Below, in pieces: positions 47,236-57,935 of a stretch of 64,000 bases of DNA (its first letter is position 1; every line of letters starts with the position of its first letter). Origin of the DNA: Zanthoxylum bungeanum. Lineage: Eukaryota > Streptophyta > Magnoliopsida > Sapindales > Rutaceae. Both the position numbers and the translations under genes were made by a program. The stretch lies in contig SKCR01017719.1 in assembly GCA_019454045.1 (NCBI GenBank), positions 1 to 64,000 on the forward strand. Direction: 5' to 3'. The notes under the pieces were generated by a model, which was not told the origin of the DNA, made no database searches, and saw only the letters and a list, made by a program, of their open reading frames with translations.

Positions 47236-49736
47236 TGTTGGGATTTTAGCGCGGGCGCAGCGGAAGCGCGCGGTTCGGGCAAAATTTTAACTTTAAAACT
47301 TTTAAAGTTACCAAATAAATTATTCAATATTCAATATGAATAATTCATTCATGTTTCACCTAAATATATTTATTCGATATCAAATAACGACATAAATATG
47401 TTACAAACATCGCGAAACGTTTACGAAAATATTTTTCCGTAAAATGGCATAAAACACGTTTTTATCCGAACCGACCAACCAATACATATGGGGGCTGCCC
47501 AGGTCAGCTCCAATAGTACTTGGGTAGTTCATGGGCTACCCGAATATTGATCAATTCACTGTTTGGACAGAGGACACCCGGTAATCCCGAAACTCACCAT
47601 GCAACGCTGTTTTTCACCGTTTTCGTATATTTCAACTCCGAAACAATTTCCAAAAATCATTCCAATGTCCAAAACACATCCAATACATTTATAAAACATA
47701 CTTTTCATCACAAATATTACAAAAATTCCAGATCTTATTTGGTAACAAAAAATATCATTTTTCATGCTTTAAATCCAATTTTCTCAACATTAATCATATT
47801 AATACTTACACCAACCAAAGTCACCACAAATGAAGAACTTAAGAATAATTCTAGGAGTTACAAGAGTGGTCATAACACTCTAGAATGGCAAAAAGTCATC
47901 AAATGAAAAAATTTATTCAATATTACACTAATATTATCCAATCTAACTTCACACATGCATTAGGCCTCCAAATCCATCCACAAAATCAAAAATCCCCAAA
48001 ATATAAGAAAGGAAGAAACCCTAGAACTTTTCTAGATGCTCAAGAACAAGAAATAAACTTTCTAAGTTTAAGAGTTATGAAGATTACCTCCAAATCTCCT
48101 AATTTCCTTAAACTTTTTCTTGATTTCTTCATTTTCTTCCTTTTTTCATCAAACAAAATTTGAGAGCTTTTTTCTTTTGTGGGTTTCGGCCATGGCTTCT
48201 CAAGCAAGGAGAAAACAAAATTTTCCAACTTAGAAATAAGGCCAAACCGACTTTGGAGGGATAAAATGGTCATTTGGTCATTTTAATCAAATTAAATAAT
48301 AATAAGCTTTAAGTTAACAAATCCAATTTGTAAACTTTAAGCTTAATAGAATCATGCCACATGTAACCAATAATAATCAAACATATTGCATAACAATTAT
48401 GTAATTTTGATATAATTTAATTATCTAGATATTTAACATTTAAACATCTAAATAATTAATTAATGTGATTATTATTATATATATGTATTTTTATTTACAT
48501 TAAATAAGAAATACATATCTTAATGGCATGTGTCAAAGTCTCATTTGACAATTAATTAATATGTATCAAATCAAATCTTGTATCAAATACAAATACATAT
48601 TAATTATAAGTTGACCAAAATGGCCCCTAATACATGTATTTTCGTTTAACCTTTTAAACTACTCGAATTAACTCATTTAATTCGGTGAAGTATTATGAAT
48701 AATCTATATTATTCATAACGCGTTGCCCAAGTTCTCAATGAGTACACTTCATATTGTGAGACTCTCTAAGTTTAGGTTTATCCGTCATGGAATCCAATTT
48801 CGTGTCCATAATTTACCCACTCATGAATTATGACGACCACAGATAATCTCGCTAAACTATGCTAGTCGAGGTCATTGCATACGTATAATCCCTCCGTCAC
48901 AAGCTATCAATATTATATCGGGGATATAGAAAAGAACGTCAAATCCCTAAAGTATAATATAGTCGACTTTCAAATTTACGATCTCTAAATAACACTCGGA
49001 ACTCACTTCCGAAGTATACCACGACCATGGATTTACTACGTACATGATACATATGCCTTGTACACAGGACTGACGGATTCTATCTAATACTCACAGGATA
49101 TCATAAGCATCAGTCCACACCCAACGAACAGGCGAAGGTCTGATCTAAATAGATCGGGGACGTGACCGCCATCAAAGTGTGGAGGATATCTCATATATCT
49201 ACAATGGTATCTCAAGTCGAATGACCACTATGCTACTCGACTCGATAGGATTCCTATTGATGTTGGTGTACCATCTATTAGGAAATCTTCAGTGAGTCGT
49301 TCAGTGTTTATCAAATAAATATCTACACGTCTATACGAGTCTCCCAAGACTCATGGTTCATTGGGATAAACCATCGGACCAAGTCTCAATATACGACATG
49401 TATTGGTCTCGGCAGATTTTACTAACCGACCCATATCAGTAAATCTTGACCAGAAATTTTATTTGATAATATACTTCTAGTAATGACACTTCCCAATGTC
49501 AATTACAAACTAATTTGTAACTGCTCACTACAAAATATATTATCGGGTCTTTGTCTAATATATACATATCACTAAATCATATTTAGTTTCAATCTAATCG
49601 TAATTAGATCGAATATCTATATAAAATCAAGAAATACTACCATAAATAAGTAATATTATGGAAAAATGAATTGTTTGTATTCATGAATCGGACATAAATA
49701 TGTTCTGGATTGGCACTCCGAGCACCAACCCTAACA
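47236..49736 (-). repeat. Copia-2 5' LTR, complete (2.5 kb)
   Basis: TGTTGGGATTTTAGCG...ACCAACCCTAACA followed by TSD ATCGG. Contains only short chance ORFs. Confidence 0.87.
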
Positions 49737-49741
49737 ATCGG
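49737..49741. repeat. Target-site duplication ATCGG, right copy (Copia-2)
   Basis: Pairs with 22159-22163 across 27.6 kb of nested insertions. Confidence 0.88.
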
Positions 49742-51311
49742 ATCGTGGGACCCATGTCAAAACCCCGTAAGGCTCGAAGTGCGTGCCAGTCGACCCAAGA
49801 TAAAATCTGACCAGGGAAGAGATAACGATATTTGTATCGAACATCATGGTGATACCCATTTCGTAATCCAAGCGTCTGATCAAGGTAGGTGTTCGATTAC
49901 CTTTCTTTTAAAATAAAGTTTATTTAAAAATTATCTATTTAAATTGTTTAAAATTTATGCACTGTATTTGTTTATTGAATTATTTATGAAATGATTAATT
50001 TAAATTATGTTATTTTTACGGATTTTACGGATACTGCAAATTCAATGGTTTATTATATTTATAAATTGGAACATAGGTGTTTTGGTAAATTGAATATTAC
50101 ATACATACAAATGATCACACATGAGGTCTACTTATTGTTTGACCATACATGAGTCCATAACCCTATGTGGAAAGTGTGACAGGACTACTGTTGGTGAAAG
50201 TTCAAAAAGTATCTTGATTTGACCACACAATAATCCTAAATATTGGTGTATTAGACCGCCATGGGTTATACCCATAAACCTATGCGGGGTTGTATTGAGT
50301 ATCTTTAGGTCTACGTGGTATATGATGATAGACCTCGCGAGAGTCATGGTTGACAGGTGGGTCGGACCGCCTTCGATGTAGTGACTATAAATCCTGTGTG
50401 GAAAGTGTATAGGACTACCATTGGTGAAATTTCATAAAGTGTCCTAGATTATTACACATAGCCATGTGGGTTTTCATAGTACTCTAGGATTTGATGGGAG
50501 TTAGAGCACATGCATTTATGTATTGTGATGTGTGACTATATGTGTGTATGTGGTTTCCATTATTTTCATGATACTTTGTGATTTTTATAGTTTTACATAT
50601 GTTTATGTTGATTTCAGGATTTTGTTTAGATATCTTTATGCGTAACAGATTTGAGGAAATCGATGGTTTTACTAATTGTTTTTATATATTTATGATTTTC
50701 GACTTTGCCATTATACCTTAAAAATTGCTTTAGTTATATTTTGATTTTCGTTACCGATACTTATGATATCCCAAATTATATTTGGACTGTATTTGGACTA
50801 ACCATGGAGCGGTATTCCAAAAGATGAAAAGGTTTTCAAAATAGGTAACTAGTTCCTATGAGTATTTTCTCAAATACTCACCCCCTACTTCCTCCACATG
50901 TAGCACTAGCTAGGTGAATCTTTTAGGAAGCATCGTGAATAGTCACGAAGAGTTTTAAATCAGACTTTGTATCTGGACTAAATCCGTATATTTGGATGGT
51001 GGGCGATTTTTTTGAATTCTTCTTTCTTAGTTTGTAATAAATATGTTACATCATCTTTTATGATTAATAATGGTAGTGATGCAGAATTGGACATTTTTTA
51101 TGAATTTTATTTACTTTATTGTCAATTATATTTAATAGTGCTGTTGATACTGTAGGGTATATAATAAATTATTCAAATAATATTTATGACTCTGAAATTT
51201 CCACTCTGTGTGAATTTTTTGATTTACCACTAGCTCGAGTTTTGGAGTGTAACACTATGAAAGCATGCCAACATTGTATAATGAACTTCCTAAAGTGGGT
51301 TGAGTAAAGAT
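49742..51311. other. Unassigned repeat-like DNA with a 230-bp tandem duplication
   Basis: 50155-50210 and 50385-50441 are two copies of a unit with GTGGAAAGTGT, AGGACTAC and TTGGTGAAA. The phrase ACTCACCCCCTACTTCCTCCAC near 50877 (split by one T/C-rich step) resembles the 3' part of chromovirus-type LTRs, but no ends were found. No gene. Confidence 0.4.
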
Positions 51312-51750
51312 TGTTGGAAAAAGGTACTACTTTTTTTCTTTTTTCTTTTTTCTTTTTTTTTTCCGAATAAAGTTGATGGAAAAATTCAAATTGAATTTTT
51401 ATAATTCCCTAAAATTTATTTGTTGTATGGAATAGGTTATCTCCCTTTGAATACTATAAAAAGGGATTCATTCACTCATTCTTACACAGTAAAAAGTTGA
51501 GAGCTTTCTCAACTCTCTCTTGTCTCCAAGTATTTTTGTTCTCTTTAAGAGTTGTAGTATTTTTGTAGTTTTCTTTTAAATGTCGGAGTTTATACTAAAT
51601 TCATTTCGTTAAAATAAAAGAGTAGTACTTCTTTTACTATTCCGAGTCGTTGTATCCTGAAAAGTAAACGATGTTAAATCTCTGAGCATTAGAGAGAATA
51701 AAATGAATATATTTTAATAAAACTGTATTTTACACAGATCTCAACGTTCA
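51312..51750 (+). repeat. Possible solo LTR of a small Copia-like element
   Basis: Starts TGTTGGAAAAAGG, has a plus-strand TATA (ACTATAAAAAGGG near 51458), then a TTTTACACAGATCTCAAC end-like phrase. No TSD or partner. Weak call. 51751-52002 is AT-rich with an (AT)n run. Confidence 0.35.
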
Positions 51751-52019
51751 AACTAAGTTTGTATTATAGATATCAAAATTATATCATTCATATTGGAGGA
51801 TCTCCTGCTCCGAATCTCAAATTTCATAATATTTAAATATGTTGTTATTTAAATTAAATTATTCATTATCATATATATATATATATATAGAGTCAGATTC
51901 AAGTCAGGTTCACGTGGACTTTATGTGAATTGTAAGACAGATAAAGATAAAAATAATAATTTATTTTTTAAGTTCATGTGAATTTTATGTGCACCACTAT
52001 GAATTCACTACAAGAATTA

Positions 52020-52495
52020 GACCATTTAGCGTCGAATTGTTTCGACGCCATAAGTGACAATTTCGACGCAAATTATATTTAGCGTCGAAAAAATTAGACG
52101 CAAAAAATGGACGATAAAATGTCGACGAAAACCACTTTTAGCGTCGAAATAATTAAATGCGACGCTAAAAAACAGTATTCTGCGTCCAATTGATTTCGAC
52201 GCTAAAGTAAAATTTTCGACGCTATATTGTATATTTGGCGACGAAATATATCGACGCAAAAATTCAAACTTTTAGCGTCGAAAGGTTTCGACGCTAAAGT
52301 ATATTAAAAAAGTATTATATGTAAGCTTATAGCGACCATGTTTTTTACTATTAGCGTCGATATTTGTCGACGCTAAAAGTCACCTTTAGCGTCGAAACTA
52401 GTCGACGCTAACATATATTTAAAAAGAAATATATGTACGCTTACAGCGGCCATTTGTATACTATTAGCGTCGAAATATTCGACGCTAAAAGTAAA
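52020..52495. repeat. CACTA left subterminal repeats
   Basis: Many copies of TTTAGCGTCGAAA and its inverse TTTCGACGCTAAA, often as closely spaced palindromes. In En/Spm such repeats bind the TNPA protein. Confidence 0.92.
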
Positions 52496-52676
52496 TAATT
52501 TATTTTTTTAAAAATTAGTAATTTACTTATTTTTTGGTCTAAAATATTTAATTTAGTTGAAAAAAAATGTAATTAATGACGAAATATTATATTGAAATTT
52601 GTTTTAGAAAAAAGAAATATTATATTAAATCTATTTGTTCAAAATGTTTATACAAAACTAAATATAAAATTAATTA

Positions 52677-54112
52677 CTACTGTGATGGGGGGACGCTCGA
52701 GCCCGATGCACCATGACTCATTGAGGCCTCGAACATCTGACGGAAAGCCAGCAGTTGCTGTTCCAACTGCTCCATCTTCTTCTCGTGGTCCATCATCTTC
52801 TTCTCGTGGTCCACCGTGACCTGTTGTAGCTTCTCCTTAGTCTGCTGCAGCTCGTCTTTGGTGGTGACTAACTCGTCTCGAAGAGAGACATTGTCTGAAT
52901 TACCATTATTGCGTGCAGATGACGTTGGCTTCTTACGAGTGCCAAGACCAACGTTGTAAGCTGTCTGATTCTTGAAAACCATTTGCGACAGCTGCTCATC
53001 TGGTATGGGGTCGGTCCCTGTCTCCTGAGTTTGATGTTGGAGTTCCGTCATTTCGTTCTGTTTCAAAAAATAAGTTAATATTAGAATTTGAGAAAAAAAT
53101 TTAACATATATAATATTAATTATTTTATTTTAAAACTGAAACTTACATAGCAGCGTTCGGCTTCTTCATTTATCCATTTATTCTTGTCATTGTAATGCGT
53201 CACAACGGAAAAAAATGATTGCACCTCACATGTGCTACTCTGTTATAAACATAAAATAAATTCAATATTATTCCAGATAGTAAAAACAATTAACTGTTAA
53301 ATTTTACGTTAGGATATATTTACCTCAGAATGTTCGGCACGATGTTGGATAAATGGCTTCGAACCTCCACGGTGGTTAAAACGCAAGTGACTTCGATTTT
53401 CCGCATTTGCGTGACATTTATCCTGTATTCACGAACACTGTAAGTACCGAAAACAAAGACAATTATAAATTTCCGTTTATTTCAAAATTTACCTCGTGTT
53501 TTTTGCTCGACCAAAGCTCACATAAAAATGTCCAGTCTTGTTCCTCTATAAAATCAGGTTTGTGTTGTGGAGCATTTGAAGGTCCATGTTCGTCGAAAAT
53601 TGGTTTCAAGACTTTTGTTCTATAATCTTTATAACTTTTCCCCATGTGGTAGTCAATATATTGTTGGACATTCACTTGGGTCAGATCGAAGTCGAACCAT
53701 TCCTACATGAAAATTCGAGTAACTTTAAGTATAAAATAAAAATGTTAAATAACAAACAATATCGAAAACTTACAAGTAGCGAAGGGAATAGCTGGTTCAG
53801 TTTCGTCTCCCACGGTATCTTTCTCCAAGATACGTAGTTTTGGGGAGCTTCATATCGAGCTGTAGCTCCTATGGTTGTATTAAACGCTGAATTATGTTGT
53901 CCGACTTGAGTGTGTCCATCATCTGATATCTCTATCCGGATACGACCGTGAGCCTTAACGTACTTAGCCAACCCCAGGCCACGGGTGCGTCCTCGACCCT
54001 TCACTGTACTGGACTCACCTGTGCTAGCAGAGAAATCACCAGGGCCAGTTGCCCTTGCTGATGTAGATGGAGTCGCGGTAGCCCGTTTGCGATTGCCCGG
54101 TGCCATCTGCAA
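52677..54112 (-). CDS. TNPA-like CACTA regulatory transposase protein (Transposase_24 / Ptta family), five exons
   Basis: Reading on the minus strand I can place five exons: 54112-53774, 53702-53493, 53422-53324, 53239-53147 and 53057-52677. Each has AG/GT borders, all have lengths divisible by three, and no stop occurs before TAG at 52677, giving 373 aa. Order: basic Ser/Thr-rich N-terminus (RKRATATPSTSARATG); LAKYVKAHGRIRIEISDDGH; WRKIPWETKLNQLFPSLL; the family core VLKPIFDEHG...W..LCELWSS with KCHANAENRSHLRFNHRGGS; AERCYNEMTEL; and a C-terminal Gln/Glu/Lys coiled coil (about 310-355). In En/Spm, TNPA binds subterminal repeats and acts with TNPD. Met3 (54106) is an alternative start. It looks intact. 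Confidence 0.85.
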
Positions 54113-54382
54113 AAACCCGTCGCATTAGCGTCATCAAATTCAAAAATTCTTATACATATACATACATATCCATACAAGTCAATACAACTTAACAAAAGCG
54201 CTTATAACATCGAATGCTCACTTTCGTTTTCAAATTCATTCATTCATTTATTCATTTCACATATGCATTCATTATCCATATAATCTACGAGTTCCATCAT
54301 ACACGTACATACACACAGTCACACACTCAATGGGATACATATAACCAACCACGAAGCACACAATCACACGACTTCTCATGCA

Positions 54383-54673
54383 CACGTTCGTATGGCGTTC
54401 ACGAACGCGTTCGAACGGACCAATTCCAGTGAGCTCACGTTCGTATGGCGTTCTCGAACGCGTTCGAACGGACCAATTCCAGTGAGTTCACGTTCGTATG
54501 TCGTTCTTTAACGCGTTCGAACGTAAAGTGGGCGTTCGAACATATTAAAGGACGACATACGAACGTGAACTCACTGGAATTGGTCCGTTCGAACGCATTC
54601 GAGAACGCCATACGAACGTGAGCTCACTGGAATTGGTCCGTTCGAACGCGTTTGAGAACGCCACACGAACGTG
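54383..54673. repeat. 129-bp-arm hairpin of CGTTCGAACG minisatellite inside CACTA
   Basis: The left arm 54383-54511 and right arm 54545-54673 are inverse copies with about five mismatches; the loop is 33 bp. Each arm holds two 53-bp units, with CACGTTCGTATGGCGTT, CGCGTTCGAACGGACC and AATTCCAGTGAGCTCACG. It lies about 270 bp upstream of the TNPA-like start. Confidence 0.9.
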
Positions 54674-54817
54674 AGCTCACTGGAATTCAAACTTATCAAA
54701 CAGTTATAATTAACCAAAGAGGGCACAAATTCAAACTTAACATTATATAAATATTAACCAAAGATGATGATGATTTTGAAGACGAACAGCAGCAAATGCT
54801 GCTGTTCTTGCCCAGAA

Positions 54818-54857
54818 TCATCATCATCTATCATCATCATCATCATCATCATCATCA
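54818..54857. repeat. (ATC)n microsatellite
   Basis: Twelve or so ATC units with one interruption, followed to about 54950 by diverged TCATCAAATTCATC repeats. The 65-codon Met/Leu-rich ORF over it is an artefact. Confidence 0.85.
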
Positions 54858-55021
54858 ATTTCATCAAAAAATAATTCATCAATTTCATCAATAATATCAT
54901 CAAACTCATCCTCAAATTCATCAAATTCATCAAATTCATCCTCATAAACAATTTTAAATCAACAAAGGAGACTTACCTGTTGATTTCCTTCGTTCGTCAC
55001 TGTTGGAGAATGAGAAATAAG

Positions 55022-55500
55022 TTTTTGCTTCTGAGCCGAGGAAGAAGAGAAGCACTGGTTTTAGGGATTTAAAGGACATTTAGCGTCGAAATAATTGACT
55101 TTTAGCGTCGCAGTAGTCGACGCTAATTGTTAGGCGGGTTATTGAAAAATTAGGGTTTTTTTTCCGGGAAATTTAATTTTTAATTAGCGTCGACATACTA
55201 TATTCGACGCTAAAGTAGAGACATATAGCGTCGAAATACTGTATTCGACGCTAAATTAAAGACATATAGCGTCGACATAAAATTGGCGACGCTAAATGTA
55301 AGACATATAGCGTCGAATAAAGTATTTCGACGCTACATAAAAATTAAATTTCCCGGAAAAAAACCCTAATATTTCAATAACCCGCCTAACAATTAGCGTC
55401 GAAGTAATTGACATTTAGCGTCGATTACTTCGACGCTAAATGTCCTTCACATCCCTGCAACCAGTGCTTCTCTTCTTCCTCGGCTCAGAAGCAAAAACTC
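55022..55500. repeat. Internal inverted copy of CACTA subterminal repeats
   Basis: Arms 55022 to about 55186 and about 55337-55500 are inverse repeats (TTGCTTCTGAGCCGAGGAAG, CACTGGTT, GGACATTTAGCGTCGAA, GGCGGGTTATTGAAA, CCGGGAAATTTAATTTT). The spacer has further AGCGTCGA palindromes. It lies between the two genes. Confidence 0.88.
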
Positions 55501-55630
55501 ATTCATAACATAGTTATACTATTAATCATTACGTTAATATTTCAACAATATCTAAAGAGTAATTAAAATCAACAACCATACATTAATCCATAAAATTATT
55601 CATCCATCACAAAATACTGTAACTTCATAA

Positions 55631-56566
55631 TTAATCACTATTATCGTCGGTATTTGAGGATTCGTGACTGGAATCGAAGTCATCTTCAGTGTCAAATTGT
55701 TCTTCACTTGCTACTTCAACGCTCACTTCAGAATGAGGAATTAGCTCAACGTCTGTACTAGATCGAGTTAATGTTATATTTTCAGGAACGTTGACAGTTG
55801 GTCCAACAAATATCTGTTCAGGAACTTCAAAATTGCCGGAGACTTCTTGTGTTTCATCTGATATGTCAACTCTATATTTCTCCTGCGTGTCCCAAATGGC
55901 CCTATGTTGTAACTTTTCTACCACCATCCATCCAGTTCCTAACTTAGGATCAGGTATATATATCACTGAACGTGCTTGCGTACAAAAAATGTATGGATCA
56001 TTCTTGTACCAACAACGTTGAACATTAATTGACGTGAGATGATTACTAACTTGAATTCTCCTCTTTCTGGCATTAGTGTCAAACCACTTACATTGGAATA
56101 GCACAGTATGTCGTCTAGGTCGATATATGAACTCAATGACCGATTGCAATACGCCGTAGAAGTCAATTACATCTGAGCCGTGTTCTCCTTGGACTACAAT
56201 TCCAGAATTTTGAGTCACATGATTAACATCTCGCTGTTCGGTATGAAATCTAACTCCGTTGACAATACATCCACTGTACTCATACGCCTGCATTTGAGGC
56301 CCATAAGCCAAAGAAACCAACGAGGATTGCGAGTCCAATTGACCATTTTCCACTTGATTAATAATCTGACAATGAAATATATGTGTTAATATAACAAACT
56401 GAACTTCATCTAACCGCTTCCTTTTCCTATTCAAACAATTTGCACATGGACAACGAACACGACCTTCTGCATCAATGTGTTGCTTTGCGACTTCCATAAA
56501 CTCAGACACTCCATTACGATATTCAACACTCAATCTATCCAGAGAGCTCATCCAATTTCTATCCAT
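55631..56566 (-). CDS. TNP2-like CACTA transposase with the catalytic domain deleted: transposase-associated domain joined to DUF4216
   Basis: Start chosen at 56566 (MDRNWMSSLDR), the usual start of TNP2 proteins; an upstream in-frame ATG (56611) lies in what looks like an intron. Residues about 1-60 are the transposase-associated domain (FMEVAKQHIDAEGRVRCPC, CLNRKRKRLDEV with conserved Cys). After a short stretch the protein passes to YEYSGCIVNGVRFHTEQRDV and the DUF4216 region (FYGVLQSVIEFIY, VLFQCKWFD, YKNDPYIFCTQARSVIYIPD, GWMVVEK). It ends in an acidic tail (SSHESSNTDDNSD). In complete TNP2 the Transposase_21 domain and DUF4218 lie between. About 311 aa against roughly 1000 normally. The frame stays open. 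Confidence 0.8.
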   Translation of the reverse strand: MDRNWMSSLDRLSVEYRNGVSEFMEVAKQHIDAEGRVRCPCANCLNRKRKRLDEVQFVILTHIFHCQIINQVENGQLDSQSSLVSLAYGPQMQAYEYSGCIVNGVRFHTEQRDVNHVTQNSGIVVQGEHGSDVIDFYGVLQSVIEFIYRPRRHTVLFQCKWFDTNARKRRIQVSNHLTSINVQRCWYKNDPYIFCTQARSVIYIPDPKLGTGWMVVEKLQHRAIWDTQEKYRVDISDETQEVSGNFEVPEQIFVGPTVNVPENITLTRSSTDVELIPHSEVSVEVASEEQFDTEDDFDSSHESSNTDDNSD

Positions 56567-56656
56567 TTCAGCAGAATACCTAAATATAATAATATAATTA
56601 TTAGATATCATTTTACAGTAATCAACATTACTAATTCAGTAATACTTAATTTAAGC

Positions 56657-56704
56657 ATATATATATATATAAAAATATATATATATATATAAATATATAT
56701 ATAT
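56657..56704. repeat. (AT)n microsatellite
   Basis: Three AT runs separated by A-rich interruptions, upstream of the TNP2-like start. 56705-57036 is otherwise AT-rich 5' leader of the CACTA element with no gene. Confidence 0.85.
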
Positions 56705-57036
56705 ATTTGGTTGATAAATTAATTAAATAGTTTACAGAAAAATTCTATTTTGTTAATTAATATACTTACTCTACATATATGAATCATAAATCACTAACAA
56801 ACAGCATATAAACAGCATATATAAACAACATATATAATCATAAAAATTGAAAATAATAAAGAAATATGAAAGAAGATTTACCTTTTCGGAAATTGATTAC
56901 AATTTTATTGAAAATTTTTAGGAGAGATGTGAGGCTGTAGAGGAGAAATTCTCAGATTTCAGATGATTTTTATGAAGGGAATGAGAGAAAAAACAGAGGG
57001 GGAGAAGGGGTGGTGACCTTCTGTATTTTAATCTAT

Positions 57037-57658
57037 CTTTAGCGTCGAATTTAGTATTCGACGCTAATTGTTTCCGTTTTTAGCGTCGAAACGGTTTTTT
57101 CGACGCTACATGTTCCATTTAAATATAAAAAATTAGCGTCGGATTAAATTTAGACGCGAAAGAATCAAGGACATGTCGGTGGAAGCTTCATAACTCTTTA
57201 GCGTCGAAAATATTTTCGACGCTAAAAGTACTATTTTTGGCGTCGATTATTCACATTCGACTCTAATTGTTGCCGTTTTTAGCGTCGACTTTAATTTAGA
57301 CGCGAAAGAGTCAAGGATTTGCCGGTGGAAACTTCATACACCTTTAGCGACGATATATTTTCGACGCTAAAATTATATTTTTGGCGTCGACTCCATTTTT
57401 CGACGCTAAAAGTGTAATATTTGGCTCCAAAAATTATTGCAATAATATAATTATTCAGCGTCGAATATTATTCGACGCTAAAGTTCTGTTTTTAGCGTCG
57501 AAATATAGTTTCGACGCCAAAACATTAATATTCTGCGTCGAAGTTTTATTCCGTCGCTAAAAATATGACATATAGCGTCGAAAGTAATATTCGACGCGAA
57601 AACTAACTATTAGCGTCGCATAATGTTTCGACGCTAAATATTTGGACGCTAAAAGCCA
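57037..57658. repeat. CACTA right subterminal repeats
   Basis: More than twenty AGCGTCGA / TCGACGCT units, some paired as palindromes; denser and longer than the left set. As the element 5' end this region would hold the promoter of the TNP2-like gene. Confidence 0.92.
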
Positions 57659-57756
57659 TAATTCTTGTAGTGATTATATATATATATATAGGTAACTACC
57701 ATAAGTATTTTTAGATGAGACCAAAATAAGGTGTTTACCATTTTTCTTCTTCAGCT

Positions 57757-57935
57757 GAAGTCAAAGCTTGGGCTTTAAGATGATGGCGAGGCTGAAAAGA
57801 AACTGGGGGATTTGCTTGAACCTGGAGCTCTTTCAGCAACAAACTGCTTTGCAAGATAGATTGGCATCATTGCTGAAGAGCCAAGGTCGATAAACATTTT
57901 AGCGAGTGGCCTAGTTCTCAGACAAATTGTTGAAT
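57757..57935 (+). pseudogene. Exon-like gene remnant of unknown family
   Basis: After an acceptor-like TTCTTCTTCAG the plus strand reads LKSKLGL, stop, DDGEAEKKLGDLLEPGALSA, then further in-frame stops and ASGLVLRQIVE. It looks like an old exon fragment next to the CACTA insertion site. I do not recognise the gene. Confidence 0.35.

Larger units (their letters stand above)
22164..49736 (-). mobile_element. Copia-2: outer LTR retrotransposon containing the nested stack
   Basis: The right LTR 47236-49736 is intact and is the 5' LTR, because the primer site lies just left of it. The left (3') LTR is in pieces: 22164-22236, 39827-40140 and 42656-42990. These are split by Gypsy B, a deletion of about 1.78 kb and a solo LTR. 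TSD ATCGG on both sides. The internal region is only about 4.2 kb and has no readable gag or pol, so it is a non-autonomous or heavily decayed Copia-type element. Confidence 0.85.
52006..57672 (-). mobile_element. CACTA (En/Spm) transposon, complete ends, TSD ATT
   Basis: The left terminus is CACTACAAGAATTA (52006-52019); the right terminus is its inverse (57659-57672). ATT at 52003-52005 and 57673-57675 is the 3-bp target duplication typical of CACTA elements. Length 5667 bp. Both genes read on the minus strand, so the element 5' end is at 57672. Subterminal palindromic repeats (AGCGTCGA) fill both ends. The TNP2 catalytic domain is missing, so it should need transposase supplied in trans. 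Confidence 0.95.

Noticed and set aside
47520..47906. Plus-strand 128-codon ORF in the Copia-2 LTR
   Set aside because: Non-coding LTR sequence on the strand opposite the element; Asn/Thr/His-rich without domain.
51870..52002. Helitron or MITE end next to the (AT)n run left of the CACTA element
   Set aside because: No matching second end, no CTRR hairpin, and no target duplication found.
54754..54951. Met/Leu/Asp-rich ORF of 65 codons
   Set aside because: Translation of an (ATC)n microsatellite.
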